24,299 nucleotides of DNA from Deltaproteobacteria bacterium UBA2385. GTDB taxonomy: Bacteria > Myxococcota_A > UBA796 > UBA2385. The stretch spans positions 523 through 24,821 of the forward strand of contig DDSR01000130.1 of NCBI GenBank assembly GCA_002343455.1. Direction: 5' to 3'. A model generated the notes under the pieces. That model saw only the letters and a program-made list of their open reading frames with translations, was not told where the DNA came from and did no database searches. The position numbers were made by a program, and so were the translations under genes. Within the stretch, counting starts at the first letter, position 1; every line of letters begins with the position of its first letter. Below, in pieces: positions 7,294 to 14,562 of this stretch.

Positions 7294-8378
7294 GGCAGGT
7301 CCACCAGGATTTCGCCTTCCGGCACGGGGTCGGGTATGGTGGCGTTATAGGCGATCAATCCGCCCGTCGCTGCACCTCCGGCCACGGCGGCCGTCCCGGC
7401 CCAGAAGTACCAGCTGCGGGTCAGGGGGGTGAAGGGCTTGATGCGCATCGCCTCGCCCGAGGAGACCGCCTTGAAGCGGCTGCCCCCGCGGTCCTCGATC
7501 TCGATGCGCTCCTCCCGGCTGCTGCCGTCGGGGAGGCTCACCTGCAAGGAGTAGCGGCCTCGCTCCAGCTTGGGGATGCGCACCTTGCGGCCCTGTCCGA
7601 TCTTGACCCCGTTGAGCCGGACGACCGCGGCGCTGGAGGGCGCCTTGACCACCAGGGAGGCCCCGCTGTCGGGCAGCTTGACGTCGACCTCGCCCTTGGA
7701 GCCGTCATTGGTGTCCAGGGTGCGCACGACGGTGGCGTGGCCGGGCAGGTCCAGCAGGACCTGGTGGACGCCGGGGTCGATCCCGTTCAGGTCCAGCGGC
7801 GTGGCGCCGACGAGCTGACCGTTCAGGAAGACATCGGCCCCCTCCGGTCGGCTGCGGAAGGAGAGCCGCCCCGCGCTGGACTCCAGCTGCTCGACGATCA
7901 GCAGGTTCGAGCCGCGCTCGAAGCTGAAGCTGCCGCTCTTGGACTCGTGGCCCTTGGCCTCGAGGGTCCAGGTGTGCGAGCCGGCCACCACATCGCGCAG
8001 GCGAACGGGGGTGGGGTGCGTGTCCCGGCCGTTCATCGTCAAGGTGGCGCCGCCGGGCTCGACGATGAACTCGACCGTGCTGCCGCCCGGGATCAGGTCG
8101 GCCTTCAGCTCGACGGTGCGGCCGGCGGTGATCGTGACCCGCCGCACGAAGGGGTCGAACTGGGGCGCGGCGATGCGGACCGTGTGGTCGCCAGGGCTGA
8201 GGTAGGTCGTCAGGGGGGCGGTCCCGACCGAGGCGTTGTCGACGAAGACCTCGGCGCCGGGGTTGCTGGTCACGACGCGCAGCAAGCCCGTGTCTCCGTC
8301 TTGCGCGTGGGCAGGGGAGGCGAGGGTGAGCCAGGCGGTGAGACAGGCCAGGGGAATGGAGCGGAGGAGGGCTGCCAT
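7290..8378 (-). CDS. PEGA-domain repeat protein with C-terminal membrane segment
   Basis: A predicted 362-residue envelope protein. Residues 1-25 form a signal peptide ending AHA. Four PEGA-like beta-repeats follow at about 31-95, 96-164, 165-238 and 239-300. Recognisable pieces are NPGAEVFVDNASVGTAPL, PEGADVFLNGQLVGATPL and SAAVVRLNGVKIGQG, each followed by a Gly-His or Gly-Arg strand. A hydrophobic stretch at 323-345 (from WYFWAG) could anchor the C-terminus, leaving a short tail. PEGA domains are non-enzymatic surface or periplasmic modules. The ATG at 8378 was chosen because the signal peptide begins there; the longer open frame to 8543 would overlap selB. It is followed by the giant repeat lipoprotein with a 4-base ATGA overlap, suggesting that the two proteins work together at the cell surface. 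Its exact role is unknown. Confidence 0.8.
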   Translation of the reverse strand: MAALLRSIPLACLTAWLTLASPAHAQDGDTGLLRVVTSNPGAEVFVDNASVGTAPLTTYLSPGDHTVRIAAPQFDPFVRRVTITAGRTVELKADLIPGGSTVEFIVEPGGATLTMNGRDTHPTPVRLRDVVAGSHTWTLEAKGHESKSGSFSFERGSNLLIVEQLESSAGRLSFRSRPEGADVFLNGQLVGATPLDLNGIDPGVHQVLLDLPGHATVVRTLDTNDGSKGEVDVKLPDSGASLVVKAPSSAAVVRLNGVKIGQGRKVRIPKLERGRYSLQVSLPDGSSREERIEIEDRGGSRFKAVSSGEAMRIKPFTPLTRSWYFWAGTAAVAGGAATGGLIAYNATIPDPVPEGEILVDLP

Positions 8379-8470
8379 GAGCGACCGGGAGGGGGGAAGG
8401 GAGCGGGGATCGGGCTCGACCAGGGTGAGGGGAGGGTAGCAGATCGACGGCAGCAGGAGAACCCGATGGC

Positions 8471-10303
8471 TCAGCCGCGGGCCCTCGGTCCCGCTACCCG
8501 CTCGTCGCCGTCTCGCCGGGTGATGCCGCTGGCGTCGAACCACTCGAGCAGGGGGATGGCCGTCCGGCGGGGCTGTCCGCTCAGCTCCTTGAAGTCTGTG
8601 GGGCTCAGCCGCCCGTGTCGCTCCAGCCAGTCGAGGACGCGCGCGCGCAGCCGCTCCAGCTCCTCGCTGGCGACGAGGCGCTCGCCTACCCGGGTGAAGG
8701 TGCCGCGCTGAACCAGCAGGGCGGTCCCGTCGCCGTCGAGGCTGAGCATCGCCGCCCAGGGCTGGCCTTCGAGGCCCGAGGCGCGCACCTGGGCCAGGAT
8801 CCCATCCAGGAGGGCCTGCTCGGCGAGAGAGGGCTTCACCTGGAACTCGGGCAGCCGCAGGGTGGGGCCCTCGGCGCAGAGCGTCCCCGCCTCCAGCGCG
8901 CGCGCGACCAGCGCGTCGAACGAGGCGGCGTCGAGCGAGCCGAGCTTGCCCCGTCGCAGATCCCGCCGCGGCGCGCCCGGGGTCAGGGGCCGCTCCCGGT
9001 GCCAGGCGCCGACCGCCTCGGCCAGGTGTCGGGCGAGCCGGTCGGCCACCTCGGGGTGCAGCAGCCGATCCCCCAGCAGCACGCCTCCCTCGACCCCCAG
9101 CAAGGCCGCCCGCCGCCGGCTCAGCCCCTCCTGACCGGCCCGGCGCAGCAGCACCGAGCGGTCGCCGCCGATCAGCGTCCGCAGCTCGTCGGCGACCCCT
9201 GGGGCGTCGCGTCGACGGGCGCGCCGAGCCCAGGGATCCAGCACCACTCCGCCCCCCAGCGTGGAGAGCGGGCTCTCCCGCCGCAGGATGAAGCGGTCGC
9301 CGGGCAGGGCCACGACGGGGGCCTCGGTGCGCAGCTGGACGAGGTGCTCCTGGCCCGGGCTGAGGGCCTCGGCGTCGAGCACGGTCAGCACCGCCAGGAC
9401 CTCGGCGGTCCCGACCAGCAGGCGGACCGTGGCGCCGTCCTCGATGCCGGGAGCCCCGGGGAGGTGCCGCACCCGGGCGTCGATGATCTGCGCCGCCTCG
9501 ACCACCCCGGCGTGGCAGAGGACCTGCCCGCGGTTGATGTCTTCGCGCTCGACCGCGGCCAGGTTGACCGCGGTCCGCATCCCGGCCCGGGCGAGGGCGA
9601 CCGCCTGCCCGTGGACCTGGAGCCCTCGGACCCGCGCCCGCTGGCCTTCGGGGAGGATCTCGACCTCGTCCCCGTCCTGCAGCTGGCCGGAGCGGAGGGT
9701 GCCCGTCACCACTGTCCCGAAGCCGCGGCGGACGAAGGCCCGGTCGATCGGCAGGCGAAAGGGGCCCTCGACCGGGCGCGCGGCGGGAGAGAGCCGGGCG
9801 AGGGCCGCGACCAGGGCATCGAGGCCCTGCGGCGGGCCCGAGGGCGGGATCGCCACCGGGAGGATCGGCGCACCCTCCAGGAAGCTGCCGGCGACGGTCT
9901 CCTCGGCGTCCAGCGCGGCCAGCTCCAGCAGCTCGGGGTCGACCAGGTCGGCCATCGTCAGCACCACCACCCCGTGCCGCAGACCCAGCAGATCCAGGAT
10001 GGCCAGGTGCTCGCGGGTCTGGGGCATGGCGCCCTCGACCGCGCTGATGCAGAGCACGACGGCGTCCAGGCCGCTGGCCCCGGCGATCATCGTGCGCACC
10101 AGCCGCTCGTGGCCGGGGACGTCGACGAAGGAGACAGGGGGCGCGCCGGGCAGGGAGAGGTGGGTGAAGCCCAGGGCGATGGTGATGCCGCGCGCTCGCT
10201 CTTCGGGCAGGGTGTCCAGGTCGACGCCGGTCAGGGCGCGGACCAGGGTGGTCTTGCCGTGGTCGATGTGGCCGGCGGTTCCGACGACGAAGGGGTGGGT
10301 CAT
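8471..10303 (-). CDS. selB: Selenocysteine-specific translation elongation factor SelB
   Basis: A 610-residue cytoplasmic GTPase that delivers Sec-tRNA(Sec) to the ribosome at UGA codons followed by a SECIS hairpin; the length matches typical SelB (about 610-640). G1 is GTAGHIDHGKTT (8-19), G2 RGITI (38-42) and G3 DVPGH (61-65). Domains II and III follow to about 370, then the winged-helix region that binds SECIS RNA. The C-terminus has the family signature FKELSGQPRRTAIPLLEWFD and RDGDERV. Oddly, the G4 guanine-recognition motif is TMAD (116-119) where the family has TKAD or NKxD, and the G5 Ser-Ala region reads PVAIPPSG. No selA, selC or selD lies in the window. It is divergent from the small GYF-like gene, with 80 bp between the starts, and an upstream neighbour in the same direction of the PEGA gene (92-bp gap). 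Confidence 0.93.
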   Translation of the reverse strand: MTHPFVVGTAGHIDHGKTTLVRALTGVDLDTLPEERARGITIALGFTHLSLPGAPPVSFVDVPGHERLVRTMIAGASGLDAVVLCISAVEGAMPQTREHLAILDLLGLRHGVVVLTMADLVDPELLELAALDAEETVAGSFLEGAPILPVAIPPSGPPQGLDALVAALARLSPAARPVEGPFRLPIDRAFVRRGFGTVVTGTLRSGQLQDGDEVEILPEGQRARVRGLQVHGQAVALARAGMRTAVNLAAVEREDINRGQVLCHAGVVEAAQIIDARVRHLPGAPGIEDGATVRLLVGTAEVLAVLTVLDAEALSPGQEHLVQLRTEAPVVALPGDRFILRRESPLSTLGGGVVLDPWARRARRRDAPGVADELRTLIGGDRSVLLRRAGQEGLSRRRAALLGVEGGVLLGDRLLHPEVADRLARHLAEAVGAWHRERPLTPGAPRRDLRRGKLGSLDAASFDALVARALEAGTLCAEGPTLRLPEFQVKPSLAEQALLDGILAQVRASGLEGQPWAAMLSLDGDGTALLVQRGTFTRVGERLVASEELERLRARVLDWLERHGRLSPTDFKELSGQPRRTAIPLLEWFDASGITRRDGDERVAGPRARG

Positions 10304-10383
10304 GGCTTCTCGGAGCGGGCTGTCCAGCGGGTTAATCTGCTACGCTGCACGGACGCGGCCACGCCGCTCAGAGGGGAACGAGA

Positions 10384-10869
10384 ATGTCGGTCGCTGGCGC
10401 AGCTTCTCAGGATGCCCCCGCGCGTGGCGAGGTCGAGCTGCGGGGGCCGGACGGTCGGACCCTGGGCCTCTACAGCCTGTGGGCCCTTCGGGCGATGATC
10501 CAGTCCGGAACGGTGGACCCGCGCTGCAAGGTGCGGCCGCCGCGCCTGGCGGGGGCCTGGCCGGCCCCTCAAGACCCCGGCACCGGCGAGTGGCTGCCGA
10601 TGGCCGAGGTGCCCGCCCTGCGCGAGGTCATGGACCTGGTCGGGATGGACCCGGTCGCGGCCGAAGGCGAGCGCCGGATCGCCGGCTGGCAGGCCGATCG
10701 GGACGCCGACGCCGACGACGGGCCCAGCGACGCGCACGAGGTCTCGCAGGCGATCCGGGCCGTGGCGCCGCCTCCCCCCGGCGGGCGCCTCTCCCTGCCG
10801 CTGATCGCCAGCCTGGTCGTAGGCCTGATCGCCCTGGCCATGCTGATGGGCCTGCTGCTCTCCTGCTGA
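10384..10869 (+). CDS. GYF_2-like domain protein with C-terminal membrane anchor
   Basis: A predicted 161-residue protein. Residues ~16-85 resemble a GYF_2/DUF4339 module: GPDGRTLGLYSLWALRAMI, then SGTVDP, and GEWLPMAEVPALREVM. That is the usual pattern of a Gly-x-Tyr start, a helix, then W-P and a closing V-P-x-L. Residues ~85-130 are an acidic linker with a Pro run, and ~135-158 form one hydrophobic segment ending LLLSC, so it is probably tail-anchored in the inner membrane with the GYF-like domain in the cytoplasm. The ATG follows a purine-rich GAGGGGAA at a good distance. It is divergent from selB and convergent with the ABC ATPase, whose stop is 4 bp away. No enzyme motif is seen; the function is unknown, probably protein binding. 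Confidence 0.65.
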   Translation: MSVAGAASQDAPARGEVELRGPDGRTLGLYSLWALRAMIQSGTVDPRCKVRPPRLAGAWPAPQDPGTGEWLPMAEVPALREVMDLVGMDPVAAEGERRIAGWQADRDADADDGPSDAHEVSQAIRAVAPPPPGGRLSLPLIASLVVGLIALAMLMGLLLSC

Positions 10870-10877
10870 GCGCTCAG
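10866..10877. terminator. 12-bp perfect palindrome spanning two convergent stop codons
   Basis: CTGAGCGCTCAG contains the TGA stop of the + gene and, on the other strand, the TGA stop of the ABC ATPase gene. A second small stem (GCCTG, loop CGT, CAGGC, 10878-10890) follows at once. There is no T-tract; this could be a bidirectional terminator or simply two like-ended genes. Confidence 0.3.
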
Positions 10878-11821
10878 GCCTGCGTCAGGCGGCGGAAGAT
10901 CTCCTCCAGGTTGGTGCGCTCACGCTGCAGCTCAACCAGCACCAGGCCGCGTTGTACCGCCAGGGCGAAGAGCTCGGCCCGGGGGTCGTGCTCGGCCAGG
11001 ACCTCGTAGGCGTGCCAGCGGGCGTCTTCGGCCTGCAGATCGCTGACCCGGGAGATGCCCGGCAGGGCCTGGATGGCCCGACGCAGGGTCTCGCGGTCCA
11101 GCGCCACGGTCCCGGGCGCGAAGACCACCTGGACGAGCTGCCCTCCCTGCTCGCGGGTCGTGACCTCGGCCGTGGCTCCGTCGGCGACCAGCCGCCCCTG
11201 GTGGACGATGATGACCCGGTCGCAGGTGGCCTGGACCTCGCTGAGGATGTGGGTCGAGAGCAGCACCGTGCGCTTGCGACCGATCGAGCGGATCAGGTTG
11301 CGGATCTCGACGATCTGGTTCGGGTCGAGGCCGGTGGTCGGCTCGTCCAGGATCAGGATCGGAGGCTCGTGCAGCATCGCCTGGGCGAGGCCGACGCGCT
11401 GCCGGTAGCCCTTGGAGAGCTCGCCGATCGTCTGGCCGAGGCGCTCGGTGATGCCGCACTGCTCGGCCGTCCGGGCGATGGCCCGGGCCCGCTCGGCGGT
11501 CGGCAGGCCTCGGACCCGGCCGACGAAGTCCAGGTAGTTCCAGACCATCATCTCGGCGTACAGGGGCGCGTTCTCGGGCAGGTAGCCCAGGCGGCTGCGG
11601 GCCGAGAGCCCGTCGGTCAGCACATCGCAGCCCTCGATCGAGGCCGAGCCCGAGGTCGGCGCCAGGAAGCCCGTCAGGATCTTCATGGCGGTGCTCTTCC
11701 CGGCGCCGTTGGGGCCGAGGAAGCCGACGACCTCGCCGGGCTGCACGGTGAAGGAGATGCCCTGCAGGGCTTGGACGGGGCCGTAGTGCTTGTGCAGGTC
11801 GCGGACTTCGATGGCGGACAT
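10874..11821 (-). CDS. ABC transporter ATP-binding protein (GldA/ABC-2 type)
   Basis: A 315-residue cytoplasmic ATPase. Walker A is GPNGAGKS (36-43), the signature is LSKGYRQ (135-141), Walker B is ILILDE (155-160) followed by PTTGLDP, and the switch His is H191 (LLSTHIL). The segment YLPENAPLYAEMMVWNYLDF (80-99) is typical of the ABC-2/GldA-like subfamily that pairs with a separate permease for export or gliding-related functions. The C-terminal ~80 residues, ending LEEIFRRLTQA, match the DUF4162-type tail of these ATPases. No permease gene lies beside it: downstream is the convergent GYF-like gene and upstream the divergent ttcA. The substrate cannot be told from the sequence. All ATPase motifs look intact. 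Confidence 0.88.
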   Translation of the reverse strand: MSAIEVRDLHKHYGPVQALQGISFTVQPGEVVGFLGPNGAGKSTAMKILTGFLAPTSGSASIEGCDVLTDGLSARSRLGYLPENAPLYAEMMVWNYLDFVGRVRGLPTAERARAIARTAEQCGITERLGQTIGELSKGYRQRVGLAQAMLHEPPILILDEPTTGLDPNQIVEIRNLIRSIGRKRTVLLSTHILSEVQATCDRVIIVHQGRLVADGATAEVTTREQGGQLVQVVFAPGTVALDRETLRRAIQALPGISRVSDLQAEDARWHAYEVLAEHDPRAELFALAVQRGLVLVELQRERTNLEEIFRRLTQA

Positions 11822-11831
11822 TCGGACCCGG

Positions 11832-11837
11832 TATCAT
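11832..11837 (+). promoter_or_regulatory. Possible -10 box upstream of ttcA
   Basis: TATCAT stands out in the 83-bp divergent gap between the ABC ATPase and ttcA. No good -35 partner is seen at the right spacing, so the call is weak. It would put the start of the transcript just before the hairpin at 11840. Confidence 0.2.
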
Positions 11838-11839
11838 GA

Positions 11840-11881
11840 AGACGCAGGGGGCTGCGTCTCCACCTCCAGCGCGCTAGCTGG
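11840..11881 (+). promoter_or_regulatory. Two hairpins in the ttcA leader
   Basis: A perfect 8-bp stem (AGACGCAG with CTGCGTCT, loop GGGG, 11840-11859) is followed by a 5-bp stem (CCAGC with GCTGG, 11866-11881). Both lie between the candidate -10 box and the ttcA start. They could be a leader control element or a terminator for transcription entering from outside; there is no T-tract. Confidence 0.35.
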
Positions 11882-11904
11882 GCGCCTTCCCGAGGACGCT
11901 CACC

Positions 11905-12759
11905 ATGACCCAGCACCAAGCTCCCATCGAGCCCGAGCTCGCCCGCCTGGAGAAGCGCCTGATGCGCAGGCTCGGCCAGGCCAGCGAGGACTTCGGCCTG
12001 ATCGAGCCGAACGACCGGATCATGGTCTGCATGTCCGGCGGCAAGGACTCCTATGCGATGGCCTGGCTGCTGCTGCAGATCCAGCGCAAGGTGCCCTTCT
12101 CGTTCGAGCTGGTGGCGGTCAACCTGGACCAGGGTCACCCGGGCTTCCCCGGCCACCTGCTGGAGGGCTGGATGGTCGAGCAGGGGCTGGAGTACCGCAT
12201 GCTCGCCCGGGACACCTACAGCATCGTCAAGGAGAAGATCCCCGAGGGCAAGACCTTCTGCAGCCTGTGCAGCCGACTGCGGCGCGGCATCCTCTACGAC
12301 GCGGCGGTCGAGCTCAACTGCAACAAGCTGGCGTTGGGGCACCACCGCGACGACATCATCGAGACGGTCGTCCTCAACCTCTTCTACTCCGGCCAGCTCA
12401 AGGCGATGCCGCCCAAGCTGGTCAGCGACGACGGCCGCAACACCCTCATCCGGCCGCTGGCCTACTGCGAGGAGCCCGACCTCGCCCGGCTGGCCGAGCT
12501 GCGGGCCTTCCCGATCATCCCTTGCGACCTCTGCGGCAGCCAGGAGCACCTGCACCGCAAGAAGGTCAAGGCCCTGCTCTCCGAGCTGCAGGCCGAGAAC
12601 GAGCATGTGCGCAGCAACGTCTTCGCCTCGCTCGGCAATGTGCGGCCCAGCCACCTGCTGGACAAGGCGCTGCGTGAGCGCTGCGGGCTGGACCCCCACA
12701 GCGGCGCCCCGGTCGAGCGGGAGGGCTTCCTCGACGAGCTGGAGGCGGCGCTGCGCTGA
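11905..12759 (+). CDS. ttcA: tRNA 2-thiocytidine biosynthesis protein TtcA
   Basis: A 284-residue cytoplasmic PP-loop enzyme that thiolates cytidine 32 of certain tRNAs using ATP and an iron-sulfur cluster. The ATP-binding PP-loop is SGGKDS (44-49). The cysteine pair C119/C122 (FCSLCSR) and C207/C210 (PCDLCGSQ) match the TtcA cluster and sulfur-transfer cysteines. LGHHRDD (144-150) and the family pattern ETVVLNLFYSGQLKAMPPK are also present. The length agrees with TtcA proteins (about 270-310). The ATG at 11905 has a GAGG-type ribosome site about ten bases upstream. The gene is divergent from the ABC ATPase and convergent with the surface lipoprotein. It appears fully functional. Confidence 0.93.
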   Translation: MTQHQAPIEPELARLEKRLMRRLGQASEDFGLIEPNDRIMVCMSGGKDSYAMAWLLLQIQRKVPFSFELVAVNLDQGHPGFPGHLLEGWMVEQGLEYRMLARDTYSIVKEKIPEGKTFCSLCSRLRRGILYDAAVELNCNKLALGHHRDDIIETVVLNLFYSGQLKAMPPKLVSDDGRNTLIRPLAYCEEPDLARLAELRAFPIIPCDLCGSQEHLHRKKVKALLSELQAENEHVRSNVFASLGNVRPSHLLDKALRERCGLDPHSGAPVEREGFLDELEAALR

Positions 12760-12776
12760 GCCTGCAGAGGGCTCAG
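12756..12776. terminator. Hairpin between convergent ttcA and lipoprotein genes
   Basis: A perfect 7-bp stem (CTGAGCC with GGCTCAG, loop of 7 bases) covers the ttcA stop and the 21-bp gap before the opposing gene. It is a candidate bidirectional terminator without a T-tract. Confidence 0.45.
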
Positions 12777-12780
12777 GCGC

Positions 12781-14562
12781 TCAGGGCGCGTACCACTCGA
12801 TCTCGATCGTGTAGGGCTTCTCGCCCGCGAGGCCGGTCCAGGACTGCATCTCCAGGATGTAGGTCTCGCCCGGCTCGAAGAGGACCCCGAAGTCGTCGAA
12901 GGCGTTGAAGCCCTCGGGGTTGGTGTCGCCGAGGTAGTAGGCGATGGCGATCATGACGCCATCGCCGTCGTAGAGGTACAGGTCCATGTTCGTGCTGGTG
13001 TCCGGCCAGCTCGCGGTGAAGAGGCCGTTCAGCTCGACGTCGGGGGTGAAGGCGAAGGCGTCGACCTCGTTGGCACCCTGAGGATCGTCGATCGCGTACA
13101 GCAGGCTGCCGGTGATCACGTCCACGAAACCAGAGCCGGTGGGCGTGGGCAGGAGCAGCGGCTCCTCGAAGCTGCTGTCGGTGTCCTCGTTGGTCGTCCA
13201 GCCATAGACCTTGGGCGAGAGATCGTCCATCACGACGAGGTCGTCGACCACGACGTGCTGGGCGTCCAGGGTCACGGGCACCATCTGGGTGCTGTAGTAG
13301 GTGCCGCCGGGGATGGCCCCGGCCAGGGACTTGAAGGTCCCGGCCATGATCCAGACCTCGCTGACGCCCTCGGACACGGCCCCGGCCTTGCCCGGTTCCT
13401 CCTCCTCTTCCTCGCCGCCGTCACCGGCGGTCCCGCCGTCCGCGGTCCCCCCGTCGGCAGTGCCCCCGTCAGCGGTGCCCCCGTCAGCGGTGCCACCGTC
13501 AGCGGTGCCGCCGTCCGCGGTGCCGCCGTCCGCGGTGCCGCCGTCAGCGGTGCCGCCGTCTGCGGTGCCACCGTCCGCGGTGCCGCCGTCTGCGGTGCCA
13601 CCGTCTGCGGTGCCGCCGTCTGCAGTGCCGCCGTCGCCGAGCCCGGTGTCCCCACCGGTGTCGCCGATCCCCGTCGCGGCGGCCGAACGCGCCGCCGTGC
13701 CGGCGCCCAGGCTGTCCAGGCACTCCTGGTCGCCCTTGTCGCACTCCACCACCCGGCGCGCGCCGCCCTGCATCTCGTACCAGCCCGTCCAGGTCTTGGT
13801 GTCCTCGTCCCACCAGAACCCGTAGGCCGAGCCTCCCATCACGGGGGCGCCGCGGGCGCTGGGGTCGTCGCTCGCGTAGGCGCCGACCAGGATCCGCCCG
13901 CCGTTCGGGTCGTGGCCGCTGAAGTCCAGCGTGTAGCTGACGTCGCCGGTGGAGTCTCCCTTGACGGCGGTCACCCGCACGCCGAGCTGGGTGCCGGCGG
14001 GAACGCCGTCGACGTATGGGCTGTCGGTCCCGCCGCCGACCGTCGGCACCGTCACGCTGGCCCAGTCGAACTCGACCAGCCCGCCGAGGCCGTCGGGATC
14101 GTCGAAGCTCGCCAGCACCATGTAGTCGCCCGTCTCGGGGTCGATCCACAGCGGGTCGACCACCTCGACCTTGTAGATCACCGTGTCGACCATGCGCGGC
14201 ATGATCCCCTCGACCAGCTCTTCCCGGTCCGGCCAGGTCAGCACGCTGTCGGTGGCGTAGGCGAAGCGCATCGTCAGCGGGCCGCTGGCCGTGGTGCTGG
14301 TGAAGTACAGGTCGACGTCGACCTTGTCCTCGGACTGGTAGCCCCGGGCCGTCCCGGCCACCGAGGTGTAGCGGTAGGTCAGCGCCGGCAGCCCGATGAA
14401 GCCTTCATCGTTGGGGTTGGCGACGCCGTCGACGCCCTCTTCGACGAAGGAGGGGGTCAGGGCGATCTGGCCCACGATGACGGTGCGGTCGATCCCGGTC
14501 TCGGTCTGGCAGGCGGCCAGGACAGAGGGCAGGAGCAGGAAGAGGATCCGGGGCGTTTGCAT
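12781..14562 (-). CDS. Surface lipoprotein with TADGG-repeat linker and PPC-like C-terminus
   Basis: A predicted 593-residue lipoprotein. The signal peptide ends in lipobox LAAC (Cys18). Residues ~25-290 form a mostly beta domain that I do not recognise, with two nearby cysteines ([10 protein letters not shown]). Residues 312-376 are 13 repeats of five residues (GTADG), followed by a run of six Glu. The C-terminal ~110 residues ([34 protein letters not shown]) resemble a bacterial pre-peptidase C-terminal (PPC) beta-sandwich. The repeat is thus a flexible linker between two folded parts. The ATG at 14562 was chosen for the signal peptide; it overlaps the receptor stop by one base (TGATG), which indicates translational coupling. 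By context it may work with the TonB-dependent receptor at the outer membrane. No catalytic site is seen. Confidence 0.78.
   Translation of the reverse strand: MQTPRILFLLLPSVLAACQTETGIDRTVIVGQIALTPSFVEEGVDGVANPNDEGFIGLPALTYRYTSVAGTARGYQSEDKVDVDLYFTSTTASGPLTMRFAYATDSVLTWPDREELVEGIMPRMVDTVIYKVEVVDPLWIDPETGDYMVLASFDDPDGLGGLVEFDWASVTVPTVGGGTDSPYVDGVPAGTQLGVRVTAVKGDSTGDVSYTLDFSGHDPNGGRILVGAYASDDPSARGAPVMGGSAYGFWWDEDTKTWTGWYEMQGGARRVVECDKGDQECLDSLGAGTAARSAAATGIGDTGGDTGLGDGGTADGGTADGGTADGGTADGGTADGGTADGGTADGGTADGGTADGGTADGGTADGGTADGGTADGGTAGDGGEEEEEEPGKAGAVSEGVSEVWIMAGTFKSLAGAIPGGTYYSTQMVPVTLDAQHVVVDDLVVMDDLSPKVYGWTTNEDTDSSFEEPLLLPTPTGSGFVDVITGSLLYAIDDPQGANEVDAFAFTPDVELNGLFTASWPDTSTNMDLYLYDGDGVMIAIAYYLGDTNPEGFNAFDDFGVLFEPGETYILEMQSWTGLAGEKPYTIEIEWYAP
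13435..13629 (-). repeat. 15-bp minisatellite, 13 copies, in frame
   Basis: Thirteen tandem 15-bp units encode the five-residue linker repeat of the lipoprotein. Units differ mainly at the third base of the Ala codon and a few other synonymous sites. The unit length is a multiple of three, so gain or loss of copies keeps the frame. Confidence 0.93.

Noticed and set aside
3049..7350. A 1433-codon open frame on the + strand, plus long frames in other phases, opposite the repeat lipoprotein
   Set aside because: The acidic repeat uses few codons (mostly GAC, GGC, GTC and GTT complements), so stops are absent on the other strand by composition. The product is a Val/Ala-rich repeat with no signal or domain, and the - strand frame has a lipobox and invariant cysteines.
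8379..8543. N-terminal extension of the PEGA protein to 8543
   Set aside because: The added residues are Arg/Pro-rich, overlap the end of selB, and would bury a good signal peptide.
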